Below are positions 7,172-15,826 of a DNA stretch of 19,730 bases, piece by piece. Below the pieces are notes generated by a model, which worked only from the letters and a program-made list of their open reading frames with translations, did not search any database and had not been told where the DNA came from. The stretch's first letter is position 1, and each line of letters opens with the position of its first letter. A program made the position numbers and the translations under genes. Source of the DNA: an uncultured Mucilaginibacter sp. (GTDB lineage Bacteria > Bacteroidota > Bacteroidia > Sphingobacteriales > Sphingobacteriaceae); NCBI RefSeq assembly GCF_946481715.1, contig NZ_CAMLOV010000104.1:1-19730 (forward strand), written 5' to 3'.

Positions 7172-8782
7172 TTATTTCTTGCGGGCGTAGGCCAGCGAAG
7201 CGGCGACAAAGTTAATAAAAAGTGGGTGCGGATTAGCAACTGTTGATTTTAATTCGGGGTGGAATTGTGCGCCCACAAAAAATGGGTGGTTTTTAAGCTC
7301 AACTACCTCTACCAGGCCGTTTTCGGGGTTTATGCCAGATGGTATTAAACCGGCGCTTTCGTACTTTTTAAGGTAGTCGTTATTAAACTCGTAACGATGG
7401 CGGTGGCGCTCGGTGATGGAGTTTTTACCGTAAATGGCCGCTGCTTTGCTGCCTTTCTTAAGGTCGCACGGGTAGGACCCTAAACGCATGGTGCCGCCTT
7501 TATTGGTAACGTTTTTCTGGTCTTCCATCATGGCGATAACCGGGTGCGGGGTATCCTGGTTCATCTCGGTGCTGCTGGCGCTGGCAAGCCCAAGTACATT
7601 GCGGCCAAACTCCACCACGGCACATTGCATGCCCAAACAGATACCAAAGAATGGGATGTTGTTTTGACGCACATAGCGTATCGCTTCAATTTTGCCTTCA
7701 AAGCCACGTTCGCCAAAGCCTGGGGCAACCAAAACGCCGTGTAATCCTCTTAGCTTATCTACCGCATTTTCAACGGTAAGTTGTTCCGAAGGGATGTATT
7801 GTACTTTTACCTTGCATTCGTTGCGGGCACCCGCGTGGATGAACGATTCGATAATGGATTTATAGGCGTCAGGCAGTTCTACATATTTACCTACCAGGCC
7901 AATGCATACCTCCGATGTTGGGTTCTTTAAACGGCCTAAAAACTCCTTCCAGCTATCCAGGTTGGGTTCGTTTTTATGCGAGAGTTTTAGCTTGGTTAAT
8001 ACCGTTTTGTCAAGCTGTTCTTTCAGCATCAGCAAGGGCACATCATAAATGGTTGATGCATCCATCGATTCGATAACCGCATTTACGTTTACGTTGCAAA
8101 ACAAGGCTATCTTTTTACGGATATCGGCGTTAATATGGTGTTCGGTACGGCAAACCAGTATATCCGGCTGTATACCATACTCTAAAAGCATTTTTACCGA
8201 GTGCTGGGTAGGCTTGGTTTTTAGCTCGCCTGCTGCAGCTAAATAAGGTATTAAAGTAAGGTGTATCACCAGCGCATTGCCGCTGCCGGCTTCCCATTTA
8301 AACTGGCGTACGGCCTCCACAAAGGGTAACGATTCTATATCGCCAACAGTGCCGCCAATTTCGGTTATCACAATGTCGTAATCGCCGGTTTCGCCCAGTA
8401 TGCGCATGTTGCGTTTTATCTCGTCGGTAATGTGGGGTACTACCTGCACGGTTTTACCAAGGAAAGCGCCTTCGCGTTCGCGGTTTATCACATTTTGGTA
8501 AATGCGGCCGGTGGTAATGTTATTGGCTTTTGATGTTGGGGTGTTTAAAAAGCGCTCGTAGTGGCCCAGGTCGAGGTCGGTTTCTGCACCGTCTTCGGTA
8601 ACGTAACATTCGCCATGCTCGTAAGGGTTAAGGGTTCCCGGGTCGATATTAATATACGGGTCGAATTTTTGGATGGTAACACGGTAGCCGCGGGCCTGGA
8701 GGAGTTTAGCTAATGAGGCGGAAATAATGCCCTTGCCTAAAGACGAGGTAACGCCACCCGTAACAAAAATGTATTTAGTCAT
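7172..8782 (-). CDS. pyrG: CTP synthase (glutamine-hydrolysing)
   Basis: 536 residues, full length. Converts UTP, ATP and glutamine to CTP, the last step of pyrimidine nucleotide synthesis, in the cytosol. The amidoligase domain (1-270) opens with [14 protein letters not shown] (P-loop, 6-19) and holds [18 protein letters not shown] (41-58) and [11 protein letters not shown] (141-151). The class I glutamine amidotransferase domain (about 293-536) has the oxyanion loop APGFGERG (353-360), nucleophile Cys382 in FFGICLGMQ, and the catalytic pair His508 and Glu510 in QFHPE. All key residues are intact. The gene is followed by yidC at 75 bp; pyrG next to yidC is a recurring arrangement in Bacteroidota. 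A -7 box at 8845-8852 drives a leader of about 60 nt containing a hairpin. Confidence 0.99.
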   Translation of the reverse strand: MTKYIFVTGGVTSSLGKGIISASLAKLLQARGYRVTIQKFDPYINIDPGTLNPYEHGECYVTEDGAETDLDLGHYERFLNTPTSKANNITTGRIYQNVINREREGAFLGKTVQVVPHITDEIKRNMRILGETGDYDIVITEIGGTVGDIESLPFVEAVRQFKWEAGSGNALVIHLTLIPYLAAAGELKTKPTQHSVKMLLEYGIQPDILVCRTEHHINADIRKKIALFCNVNVNAVIESMDASTIYDVPLLMLKEQLDKTVLTKLKLSHKNEPNLDSWKEFLGRLKNPTSEVCIGLVGKYVELPDAYKSIIESFIHAGARNECKVKVQYIPSEQLTVENAVDKLRGLHGVLVAPGFGERGFEGKIEAIRYVRQNNIPFFGICLGMQCAVVEFGRNVLGLASASSTEMNQDTPHPVIAMMEDQKNVTNKGGTMRLGSYPCDLKKGSKAAAIYGKNSITERHRHRYEFNNDYLKKYESAGLIPSGINPENGLVEVVELKNHPFFVGAQFHPELKSTVANPHPLFINFVAASLAYARKK

Positions 8783-8800
8783 GAGATTTTTTTGAAATCC

Positions 8801-8825
8801 CGGCAGCGGAATATGGCCGTTGCCG
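8801..8825 (-). promoter_or_regulatory. Hairpin in the pyrG leader
   Basis: The minus-strand RNA can fold CGGCAACGG / CCGCUGCCG (9 bp, one A.C mismatch) around a 7-nt loop, between the predicted transcription start and the pyrG ATG. No T-run follows, so it is not an intrinsic terminator. A role in controlling pyrG is only a possibility. Confidence 0.3.
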
Positions 8826-8844
8826 AATGTTTGTGTACGGGGTA

Positions 8845-8852
8845 CAAAAGTA
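8845..8852 (-). promoter_or_regulatory. -7 box (TACTTTTG) of the pyrG-yidC unit
   Basis: TACTTTTG on the minus strand is an exact TAnnTTTG match about 62 bp upstream of the pyrG ATG. The nearest TTG upstream is 25 bp away, longer than usual, so the -33 element is weak or absent. Confidence 0.5.
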
Positions 8853-8906
8853 GGAAAATTTACGGCTTGTTTGGTATCAAAAATACAATTGTGGAAAAGG
8901 GGGGAT

Positions 8907-8954
8907 ATGTTGGAATGTTGGAAAGTTGAAAGGTTGTAATGTTAAAAGGGTTGG
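8907..8954. repeat. Degenerate 8-bp tandem repeat
   Basis: Successive 8-mers read ATGTTGGA, ATGTTGGA, AAGTTGAA, AGGTTGTA, ATGTTAAA, then a slipped AGGGTTGG. The GTT core is kept at a strict 8-bp period over five units. Similar TTGGAATG-type low-complexity tracts are common between genes in Bacteroidota, as I recall. Confidence 0.6.
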
Positions 8955-9140
8955 GATGCTATGAAGAAAAGAAAAGTTAAGAGAGTTGGCGTGCCGCACA
9001 TATTCAAAAAAATCTTTTATCCGGACGTGTTTGTGGGGAAGCATCGGCAAAGGGTTGATACGCCACACCGGTAAAATGTTGATTTATAGCGCCACCATCG
9101 GGCGCAAAATTTTATTTTAAATAAGTGTAACAAATCTATT

Positions 9141-9170
9141 TGTAGTGGTGTCCTACATCTATAGTACTAT
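9141..9170. promoter_or_regulatory. Two palindromes upstream of the receptor gene, possible operator
   Basis: TGTAG (9141-9145) and CTACA (9153-9157) form an inverted repeat, and a perfect 10-bp palindrome ATAGTACTAT follows at 9161-9170, about 90 bp before the receptor start. The spacing and A/T-rich setting would suit a dimeric repressor site. No cognate regulator is in the window. Confidence 0.3.
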
Positions 9171-9259
9171 GCATAACATGGTATTATGTAAAATACTTAA
9201 TTAAAAAACAATTGTTCCGGACTGCAATTTTTTCTTTAAACATTTAACTAAACAAAATC

Positions 9260-11698
9260 ATGAAACTGAAATTTTTACTTGTGATAATCTTTTTAATCGG
9301 CATTATACCGGCCTTCGGGCAAACAGCGCCGGCGTTGTTTGCAGTAAGGGGTACTACAACCGACTCGGTGCTGAAGAAACCAATAGGCTATGTAACCGTT
9401 AACCTGCGTAATGCAGCCAGGCAACTGGTGCGCACAGCGGCAACAAAAACGGACGGGACATTCAACTTTGAGAAGTTGCCTTCCGGGAAATACCTCATCT
9501 CAATAGTAAGCGTTGGCTATAATTCAAAAACTGTACCTGTTGACCTTACAGATAACACAAAACCTTCGGTAAACCTGGGTAGTATCGCTATCAGCGGGCA
9601 AACTACTCAGCTTAAAACAGTTGCCATTACCATGGATAAGCCTATTGTAAGGCAGGAAGTTGACAAGCTTGTTTACGACCTTAAAGCAGACCCCGAGAGT
9701 AAGAGCAACAGCGTATTGGAGATGATGAGGAAAGTTCCGCTATTATCTGTAGATGGAGAAGACAATCTCCTATTGAGGGGGCAAGCCGGTTACAAAATAC
9801 TGATAAACGGGAAACCTTCCAGTATGATGGAGCGCGACCCTAAGAGTATCCTGAAAAGCATGCCGGCCTCAACTATCCAGAGCATCGAGGTTATTACCAA
9901 CCCATCGTCGAAATATGATGCGGAAGGAATCGGTGGCATTATCAATATAGTAACCAATAAAAAAGTGGGTAACGGGTATAATGGTACAATAAATGTAAGC
10001 CACGTATTTCCTGTAGGTGGCCCCAGGGCCGGCGGATCATTCACATCCAAACAGGGCAAGTTGGAGGTATCGGGATTTTTTGGTGCCAATATTGCAAATT
10101 CGCCGGAGGTAAGAAATTCCATCATGAGGCTAACCACCGGCAGCAACCCGACTAACCTGAGCCAAAATAACTCGCTTGAATTTGATGGCAAAAACGGATA
10201 TATAGAAACCGGGCTCAGCTATGAGATTGATAGCCTTAACCTCATCTCGGGCCAGTTTAACCTTAACGGCAATAACCAGGATGGTATAAACACGCAGAAT
10301 TCTGTCCTCAACGGCGCGGGCGGCGTTATACAGCAGTACGACCTGTTTAATAATAACGACGCTAATGGCAGGGGGATAAACGTATCTTTAAATTACCAGT
10401 TGGGTTTTAAAAGCAGCAAGCAGAGGCTCCTTACTTTCTCGTACCAGTATTATACCTTCAACAACAGGCAAAATGCCGATTTGATGGCATCAAACCGCAT
10501 CAACTATGCCACGCCCGATTATCGCCAACACAACGAAGGGCAGTCTTCGGAACAGACTTTCCAGGTAGATTATGTACATCCTGTAAAGAAATTGAACATA
10601 GAAGCCGGTGTCAAAGCAATTATTAGGGATAACAACAGCGATTTTCAATACCAGTCGTATAACTCAGCTACCGGTAATTTCGAAACCGATGCGGCGCGGA
10701 GCAATAAATTCGATAATAATCAAAACGTTTTTGGGGCATATAACAGCTATACGTACACTTTAAAAAGCTGGGCTTTTAAGGCCGGGGCGAGAATTGAAGA
10801 GACTTTTATTGATGCCGATTTTATTTCAACAGCATCGCAGCTAAGTAAAAACTTTTTTAACATAGTCCCTTCTGTGAGCATCAATAAGAAATTTAAAAAC
10901 ATGAGCACCGTCAACTTTGGGTTCACGCAACGGATACAGCGGCCGGGCATTTACCAGCTCAACCCCTTTGTCGACCGGTCGAACCCAAATTTCGAATCAT
11001 CGGGTAACCCAAACCTTAGGCCCGCGGTATCAAATAACGTGCAGTTAGGGTATAGCAGGACCAAGAAGGCCTCTCTCAACCTCATGCTTGGCTATAATTA
11101 CTTTAACGACCTTATTATGCCTGTTGTAGTATTTAACCCGGCAACCAATATCACGCGCAGCAGTTTTGATAATACAGGCAAGGCCCGGCTGTTTACCTTA
11201 AACACCAACATTAATTACCCCATCACAAAAAAATGGAGCTCATCTTTCAACGGAAGAATAGCCCATGGGCGGGTGCAGGGCACAGTGAACGGCGTGCTGG
11301 TAAAAAACCAGGGATTTATGTATGGCGCATCGTTAAACAGCGGTTATAATTTTGAAAAGGGCTGGCGGGTTAGCGCTAATGTATTTGTTACCGGCCCCAA
11401 CCTGTCTATACAGGGCACTTCAAACCCATATGCAAGTTCATCATTCAGCGTTAATAAAGATATTGTGAAGGATAAGCTATCGTTCTCTGCAACAGTAAAT
11501 AACCCGTTCTCGAAATACAGAAATAACATCAGGGATTCATTCGGGCCGGATTTTACGCAGACAAATACCAACATAGCTTACTTCAGGGGATTTACAACCA
11601 GCCTCAACTACCGTTTTGGTAAACTAAAAGAGGCTATGAAGAAAAACAAAAGGGGCATTAGTAATGATGATGTGCAGGGCGCTTCATCAGGGAATTGA
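9260..11698 (+). CDS. Outer-membrane beta-barrel receptor with N-terminal carboxypeptidase-regulatory-like domain
   Basis: 812 residues. A signal peptide covers 1-21 (MKLKFLLVIIFLIGIIPAFGQ). About 26-112 is a carboxypeptidase-regulatory-like beta-sandwich (VRGTTTDSVLKKPIGYVTVNLRN, TKTDGTFNFEKLPSGKYLISIVSVGY) as found ahead of SusC-like and other TonB-dependent proteins. About 128-236 is a plug-like domain, with YDLKADPESKSNSVLEMMRKVPLLSVDGE, ILINGKPSSM, IEVITNPSSKYDAEGIGGIINIV. The rest is a beta-barrel rich in alternating aromatic strands (LSYEIDSLNLISGQFN, FGFTQRIQRPGIYQLNPFVD), matching the OMP_b-brl_3 type, with the last strand near FTTSLNYRFGKLK followed by an Asn/Gly/Lys-rich tail. No TonB box is evident and no SusD partner is adjacent, so the transported ligand is unknown. 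It is a monocistronic gene, convergent with the DUF2264 gene. Confidence 0.92.
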   Translation: MKLKFLLVIIFLIGIIPAFGQTAPALFAVRGTTTDSVLKKPIGYVTVNLRNAARQLVRTAATKTDGTFNFEKLPSGKYLISIVSVGYNSKTVPVDLTDNTKPSVNLGSIAISGQTTQLKTVAITMDKPIVRQEVDKLVYDLKADPESKSNSVLEMMRKVPLLSVDGEDNLLLRGQAGYKILINGKPSSMMERDPKSILKSMPASTIQSIEVITNPSSKYDAEGIGGIINIVTNKKVGNGYNGTINVSHVFPVGGPRAGGSFTSKQGKLEVSGFFGANIANSPEVRNSIMRLTTGSNPTNLSQNNSLEFDGKNGYIETGLSYEIDSLNLISGQFNLNGNNQDGINTQNSVLNGAGGVIQQYDLFNNNDANGRGINVSLNYQLGFKSSKQRLLTFSYQYYTFNNRQNADLMASNRINYATPDYRQHNEGQSSEQTFQVDYVHPVKKLNIEAGVKAIIRDNNSDFQYQSYNSATGNFETDAARSNKFDNNQNVFGAYNSYTYTLKSWAFKAGARIEETFIDADFISTASQLSKNFFNIVPSVSINKKFKNMSTVNFGFTQRIQRPGIYQLNPFVDRSNPNFESSGNPNLRPAVSNNVQLGYSRTKKASLNLMLGYNYFNDLIMPVVVFNPATNITRSSFDNTGKARLFTLNTNINYPITKKWSSSFNGRIAHGRVQGTVNGVLVKNQGFMYGASLNSGYNFEKGWRVSANVFVTGPNLSIQGTSNPYASSSFSVNKDIVKDKLSFSATVNNPFSKYRNNIRDSFGPDFTQTNTNIAYFRGFTTSLNYRFGKLKEAMKKNKRGISNDDVQGASSGN

Positions 11699-11730
11699 GC
11701 GCTTATAAAGAATTGCCTTTGGCATGCTGG

Positions 11731-11764
11731 TTCCGCCGGGCCTTTCTCGAGAGGCCCGGCGGAA
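11731..11764. terminator. GC-rich hairpin between convergent genes, possible two-way terminator
   Basis: A perfect 13-bp inverted repeat (TTCCGCCGGGCCT / AGGCCCGGCGGAA) surrounds an 8-nt loop, lying between the receptor stop (11698) and the end of the convergent DUF2264 gene (11780). No T-run follows on either strand, so intrinsic termination is uncertain; RNA 3'-end protection is an alternative. Confidence 0.5.
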
Positions 11765-11779
11765 TCTGTATTTACCGTT

Positions 11780-13015
11780 TCAATATTTTACATCCAGCGC
11801 GTGGTCGGCAGGGACGTCTTTGCCGCTCCAAATCTTTACGGCGGTCCAGGGTTGGGGCGGGGCAGCCCAAAATTCGTCAGTTTCTGGCAGCCCGAGGGGC
11901 AGGAATATGTCGCTGCAGATATATAAACTGCCGGTAGTAATGTAAAAATCGGCAAGCCCGGGCTGGTCGCCGTAAAGGCCTATAACCAGCCAGCCATCTT
12001 TTGTAAAGGTGCCCGGCGCAGCTAATGTTTTTTTGATAACCGCTGTTAAGGCCTCGCGAACCTGGGCCGGCTGCAGGCTTGCAGGCAATTGTTTTTGGTA
12101 CGCCATATTAGCCAAATGATGGAATACGCCCCCACGGTAAGTAATAGAACGGCCCGTGGCGGGATAACTGCCATCGGTATTAATCAAACGTTCTAATATT
12201 TGGGCATAACGTTGCGCTATAAGTTTTGCTTTTGCATTTTCTGCAGGATATTTATGATGCTTTTGCGCCATAATATCCAGTATGGCAGTAAGGTGAGGTT
12301 GTATAACGATGCTGTTGTAGTAGTCGGCATGGAATTCCATCCCATCAGAGTATTGCCCGTCGCCTACATACCAGTGCTGCGTAAATTCGCGCACGGCGTA
12401 TTCTATTCTCACCGCATCATAATCGAGGTTGTATTTGGCAAAAAAAGCCTCAATAACCCCCGAAAATAATATCCAGTTGCTGTAAACGGGTACCGTGCTG
12501 CGTGTCGACCTCAGCGCGGTAACCAATTGCGCTTTTGCATTTTCATCCAAATGTTCCCACAGCCATGGCGACCGGATGAGCGCGAGCGCTACAAACGAAG
12601 CGTCGACCAGCGGTTGGCCGCCGGCCCATTGCAGGTAGTCTTTAGCTTGCGGGTTTACGGCATTACTTAGGCCGGTAAGCGCCCAGTCCCTGTATTGCTT
12701 GCGTAACCTCACTTCGGCATCGTTACCTGCTTCTGATTGCAGCCATGGGGCAATGCCGCATAAAGTGCGGCCAAAGGCCTCGAGGTAGGCGCTTGCGGTG
12801 CGCCCTTCTTTGTTATCAGTGTTTGCTGCCAACTGCACCTTCATATTTAGCTTTAATTTATCCGCGGCAATGTTTTCCATAACCGGGCGGGCTATTTTAT
12901 CAAGATAGTTAAGCCAAAGCTGGCGCATGTTTGGTGATTGGCCGTTTTGCGCATAGCCGCAGCACCAAAACACCATAAAGCCGAATAGCACTACCAGTTT
13001 TTTACAGGATATCAT
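11780..13015 (-). CDS. Secreted DUF2264 protein
   Basis: 411 residues. Residues 1-23 form a signal peptide (KKLVVLFGFMVFWCCGYAQ). The rest matches the DUF2264 family by memory of its blocks: YLEAFGRTLCGIAPWLQ, then PLVDASFVALALIRSP, YSNWILFSGVIEAFF, WYVGDGQYSDGMEFHADYYNSIVIQPHL and GRSITYRGGVFHHLANMA. The helix-rich pattern with repeated Trp, His and Asp suggests an (alpha/alpha) toroid like those of polysaccharide lyases and unsaturated-sugar hydrolases; substrate and activity are inferred, not known. Family members are often longer; the C-terminal beta region here is short. It is convergent with the receptor gene and has no obvious operon partner. No good promoter box was found upstream. 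Confidence 0.82.
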   Translation of the reverse strand: MISCKKLVVLFGFMVFWCCGYAQNGQSPNMRQLWLNYLDKIARPVMENIAADKLKLNMKVQLAANTDNKEGRTASAYLEAFGRTLCGIAPWLQSEAGNDAEVRLRKQYRDWALTGLSNAVNPQAKDYLQWAGGQPLVDASFVALALIRSPWLWEHLDENAKAQLVTALRSTRSTVPVYSNWILFSGVIEAFFAKYNLDYDAVRIEYAVREFTQHWYVGDGQYSDGMEFHADYYNSIVIQPHLTAILDIMAQKHHKYPAENAKAKLIAQRYAQILERLINTDGSYPATGRSITYRGGVFHHLANMAYQKQLPASLQPAQVREALTAVIKKTLAAPGTFTKDGWLVIGLYGDQPGLADFYITTGSLYICSDIFLPLGLPETDEFWAAPPQPWTAVKIWSGKDVPADHALDVKY

Positions 13016-13156
13016 ATCGATGGTAAATAATATGGATTAAATATAATGGTATGAATTTAAACGCAGCAATGCAAAATAACTACAAGTAGTGCATGCGTTT
13101 TAACCATAAAGCGGTAATGCTGTAACCGGTAGCCATTTAAAAGCGTTCCGGAAAAT

Positions 13157-14479
13157 TTACTGCGCTATCCACCCGGTTTCCCCATCATTTTTCACCAGTA
13201 AGTAATTATTATAAGTAGCCAAAAGGCTTACTTTTTCGCCAGCGTTTAGTAATTTTTTGCGTGGCGCGTGGGCGCTATCCGGTGCATCATAAAGCGGCTG
13301 ATTTGTTTTAAGCGTAATGTTGCGGATGTTATCTGCTTCCGTTACGTTCCTGCTGCTGATAAAACCTTGCTGGCCATCGGGCAGGCTTACCTTGTACCAG
13401 TTGTCTGTTGCGGCGCTTACACTCAGGGCGGTATTTGCCGGCAGCGTTTGCACGGCCAGGGCTTGGTCTGACGGCAGGTTGTACATTTTGCTGCTTTTGC
13501 CGGTGCTGCGCAGGGTAGCGTTCAGGCTTTTTAGCGGGGCGGTTATGGGTACCGGCTGCTTTACGTCCCTATCCACAAAAGCAAGCGGATCGATAGCGCC
13601 GCTATTGGTATAGATGCCAAAATGGAGGTGCGGGGGTGTGGTGCGTGCATTGCCGGTGTTGCCTACCAGGCCTACTGTATCGCCGAGCAGCACGTTTTGT
13701 CCGGCTTGTACTAGCTGCGCATCCAGGTGGGCGTAGTAGAGGGTGTAGTCGGCACCATTGGGCCGCAGGAATACCACGTTGCCGCCGAGGTTGTTTACCG
13801 TTACACTAGTTACGGTACCATTGGCGGCAGCAATGGCAGGTGTGCGTTTCGGCGCGAAAATGTCCACGCCCTCGTGTTTGCGGCCACCTTCGTCGCGCCC
13901 GTCGCCCCAAAAGCTGCCAATATGAGGCTTGCCGGATGCAGCTACAGGGAAACCGAGTGTTGGCCCGGCCGTGATGGTGAGCGTGTATTCGCCGCTGCGT
14001 AAAAGCTCGGGCTGCAGGCGCAAGATGTATTTGCCGGCCTGCTTTACTTCAAACTCCAGTGCAGCACCCAGCGTATCTGCCGACGCGACCAGCTTTGCAG
14101 GCTGCGGCAATTGCTCCTGGAAAAGATCGAGATAGATATTGAAGTTGGTAACCGGCTTTTTAGTGATGCTGATGCGAAGTTTTTGCCCGCGTTTGGCATC
14201 GAAGCGCAGGGCGGTACCGCCGGGTTTTTCATCGGGGAAATAGCCGGTTTCTTTATACGGAATGTTGATGTTGAGCGGGTTGTTCAGCGAGGCGTCCGCC
14301 TGCCGCAGCCAAGCTGTGCCCATAGCTGTGTTGCCAAGCCCGGCATCGCGCAGTTTTTGTGCATAAGCATCGTGTGGAGATAGCTTTTTAAACAGCGCCA
14401 GTGGCCCGCGTTTGCTGCAGGATGTCGCCACTATTATTAGCAGTACGGCGGAAAATATCTTATATGTTGATCTTAGCAT
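13157..14479 (-). CDS. M23-family metallopeptidase lipoprotein with SH3-like repeats
   Basis: 440 residues. The N-terminus KIFSAVLLIIVATSC has a lipobox with Cys21, so it is probably a lipoprotein. About 60-172 is a beta-rich region with LRISITKKPVTNFNIYLDLFQ, resembling a pre-peptidase-like domain. The M23 (LytM-type) domain lies at about 185-305: zinc ligands His202 and Asp206 (KHEGVDIFAP) and His286, with catalytic-site His251 (YYAHLD) and His284 (PPHLHFGIY). All are intact, so it should cut peptidoglycan cross-links or peptides in the periplasm. Two SH3-like stretches follow (about 328-382, NWYKVSLPDGQQGFISS; and 390-440, GETGWIAQ), typical wall-binding modules. The gene starts 51 bp after the small secreted protein gene upstream, so they may be co-transcribed. 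Confidence 0.93.
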   Translation of the reverse strand: MLRSTYKIFSAVLLIIVATSCSKRGPLALFKKLSPHDAYAQKLRDAGLGNTAMGTAWLRQADASLNNPLNINIPYKETGYFPDEKPGGTALRFDAKRGQKLRISITKKPVTNFNIYLDLFQEQLPQPAKLVASADTLGAALEFEVKQAGKYILRLQPELLRSGEYTLTITAGPTLGFPVAASGKPHIGSFWGDGRDEGGRKHEGVDIFAPKRTPAIAAANGTVTSVTVNNLGGNVVFLRPNGADYTLYYAHLDAQLVQAGQNVLLGDTVGLVGNTGNARTTPPHLHFGIYTNSGAIDPLAFVDRDVKQPVPITAPLKSLNATLRSTGKSSKMYNLPSDQALAVQTLPANTALSVSAATDNWYKVSLPDGQQGFISSRNVTEADNIRNITLKTNQPLYDAPDSAHAPRKKLLNAGEKVSLLATYNNYLLVKNDGETGWIAQ

Positions 14480-14530
14480 ATCGGTCTCTTTATCAATAAA
14501 GAAACCTGTGTGGCGGGGGAAAGGTTTTTA

Positions 14531-15121
14531 TTATTTGCCCGCCATATCGATGTTGTAGCGGTGTACAAAGTCGCGTAAAACTTTAAAGCTAAAGCTATCT
14601 GTTTTTTTGAATTCTTCCAGCAAGGCAGGGTCATCGGCAATCATTTCCATAAAGATGTTTTTGCGCTTGCTCTGGCTGCCGTTATTAAATATAGAATTTG
14701 ATTTTAGCTGAACGATTGGCGCTCCATTTTTACTGATATACCAATAACGGGTTTGATGAAACGTTCCAGCACTGCCGTACATACCCCCTACACTGTAATA
14801 GGTGTTTTCATCTTCATACAGATCGAGCTTCCCATGTTCGCGCCTTGGTAGATAGGTAGAATCCGGCTGATCCGGCTTTGTTACTGCAATGTAGTTTGTA
14901 GAGTCCTGGGCTTTATAAACCTCTAAAATCTTATCAGGAGTTATTTTGATGAACTTTTTATCGGTAGAGGTTAATGGCAGATACTTCCGGGTGCCCTTTA
15001 ATTCGCATCTAATAGTATCGTGCGTTGTGGTTACCACGTAATTGGATGCCGGCTTGGTTTGCGCCGACAGGTATGTACTGCAAGCGCATAAAGCGAAAAT
15101 CAAGATCAGTTTTATCTTCAT
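14531..15121 (-). CDS. Secreted protein of unknown function
   Basis: 196 residues with a clear signal peptide (MKIKLILIFALCACSTYLSAQ, cleavage expected after Ala20 or Gln21). I recognise no family. The mature part starts with a beta-rich segment (NYVVTTTHDTIRCELKGTR, then ITPDKILEVYKAQDSTNYIAV), a pattern seen in Bacteroidota proteins in which a D-T-I-x-C/G motif opens a small beta domain. The C-terminal part is helical (IFMEMIADDPALLEEFKKTDSFSF, VLRDFVHRYN). Codon use is like its neighbours and both ends are intact. It lies 51 bp upstream of the M23 lipoprotein gene and 86 bp downstream of the kinase gene, all on one strand, so an envelope role is possible but unproven. Confidence 0.8.
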   Translation of the reverse strand: MKIKLILIFALCACSTYLSAQTKPASNYVVTTTHDTIRCELKGTRKYLPLTSTDKKFIKITPDKILEVYKAQDSTNYIAVTKPDQPDSTYLPRREHGKLDLYEDENTYYSVGGMYGSAGTFHQTRYWYISKNGAPIVQLKSNSIFNNGSQSKRKNIFMEMIADDPALLEEFKKTDSFSFKVLRDFVHRYNIDMAGK

Positions 15122-15180
15122 GATATTATTTTTGTGTCCTGCAGGTGCTTTGACAACAATAGGGGCTTAGGTAAAAATTT

Positions 15181-15210
15181 CTATTCCCCCTTCAGGGGGT
15201 TAGGGGGTTA
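15181..15210. repeat. Short C/G-run hairpin repeat touching the kinase stop codon
   Basis: CCCCC-TTCA-GGGGG (15186-15199) followed by TTAGGGGGTTA; read on the minus strand, the stop codon TAA of the kinase gene runs straight into CCCCCTAACCCCCTGAAGGG. The hairpin may help end the kinase transcript. It resembles the terminal part of the larger palindromic elements at 15861 and 18046, though homology is not certain. Confidence 0.5.
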
Positions 15211-15822
15211 AAACAACCCGTTTATCTCCCGCTCTATCTTCTCCACAATAGTGGCCATATCTTCGGTTTTGTTGGCAAAATCCAGGTTATCCTTATCAAG
15301 CACCAGCAGTTTGCCCAGCTTGTAGTTTTTTATCCATTTATCATACTTCTCGTTTAGTTTTGAGAGGTAATCAATCCGGATGCCTATCTCGTATTCGCGG
15401 CCGCGGCGCTGTATGTTGTTTACCAGGGTAGGTACCGATGCTTTAAGGTACACCAGCAAGTCGGGCGGTTTAATAAACTCGGTGATGTTATCAAACATAC
15501 TTTCGTAGTTCTCGTAATCGCGGGTGGTCATCAAGCCCATATCGTGCAGGTTCTCGGCAAATATGTACGCATCTTCGTAAATAGTGCGATCCTGGATGAT
15601 GTCGCGGCCGCTGCTTTGTATTTCGCGGATCTGGCGGTAACGGCTGTTGAGGAAATAGATCTGCAGGTTAAAGCTCCAGCGTTTCATTTCGCTGTAAAAA
15701 TCTTCCAGGTAGGGGTTATTATCAACCGCCTCGTAAAGCGGTTCCCAACCATAATTTTTCGCCAGCATTTCAGTCAGGGTAGTTTTACCCGCGCCAATAT
15801 TTCCTACAATAGCTATGTGCAT
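15208..15822 (-). CDS. Deoxynucleoside kinase
   Basis: 204 residues, the usual length of the dNK/thymidine kinase-2-like family. It phosphorylates deoxynucleosides for dNTP salvage in the cytosol. The P-loop GNIGAGKTT is at residues 7-15 and the substrate-binding/catalytic region around Glu30 (PLYEAVDNNPYLEDFY). The catalytic-loop DRTIYEDAYIFAEN contains the Asp-Arg-[ST] motif, and the lid RRGREYE follows. The family signature Glu-Ala-Val-(Asp)-N-NP is intact. Which base is preferred cannot be told. It follows trpS on the same strand with a 169-bp gap that contains a repeat and a candidate promoter, so it is probably transcribed on its own. Confidence 0.93.
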   Translation of the reverse strand: MHIAIVGNIGAGKTTLTEMLAKNYGWEPLYEAVDNNPYLEDFYSEMKRWSFNLQIYFLNSRYRQIREIQSSGRDIIQDRTIYEDAYIFAENLHDMGLMTTRDYENYESMFDNITEFIKPPDLLVYLKASVPTLVNNIQRRGREYEIGIRIDYLSKLNEKYDKWIKNYKLGKLLVLDKDNLDFANKTEDMATIVEKIEREINGLF

Positions 15823-15826
15823 GTTA

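Larger units (their letters stand above)
8783..9259. other. Gene-free gap between divergent pyrG and the beta-barrel receptor gene
   Basis: 477 bp without a credible gene. It holds the pyrG leader and -7 box, a degenerate 8-bp tandem repeat (8907-8954), unexplained sequence at 8960-9115 with a small GCGCC/GGCGC hairpin near 9089-9106, and an A/T-rich stretch (9110-9259) with small palindromes before the receptor gene. Confidence 0.7.

Noticed and set aside
8877..9068. A 63-residue open frame on the minus strand in the pyrG/receptor gap
   Set aside because: It is low-complexity, mainly translating the degenerate 8-bp tandem repeat, with no recognisable family or promoter.
9089..9120. Terminator-like GCGCC/GGCGC hairpin followed by A/T-rich sequence
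   Set aside because: The stem is only 5 bp, the following tract is mixed A and T, and no plus-strand gene lies upstream to terminate.
11695..11945. Two overlapping plus-strand frames after the receptor gene
   Set aside because: They run antisense into the end of the DUF2264 gene and through the GC-rich hairpin; no family resemblance.
13016..13156. Search for a promoter or small gene in the gap between the DUF2264 and M23 genes
   Set aside because: No box at proper spacing and no open frame with support; nothing reportable.
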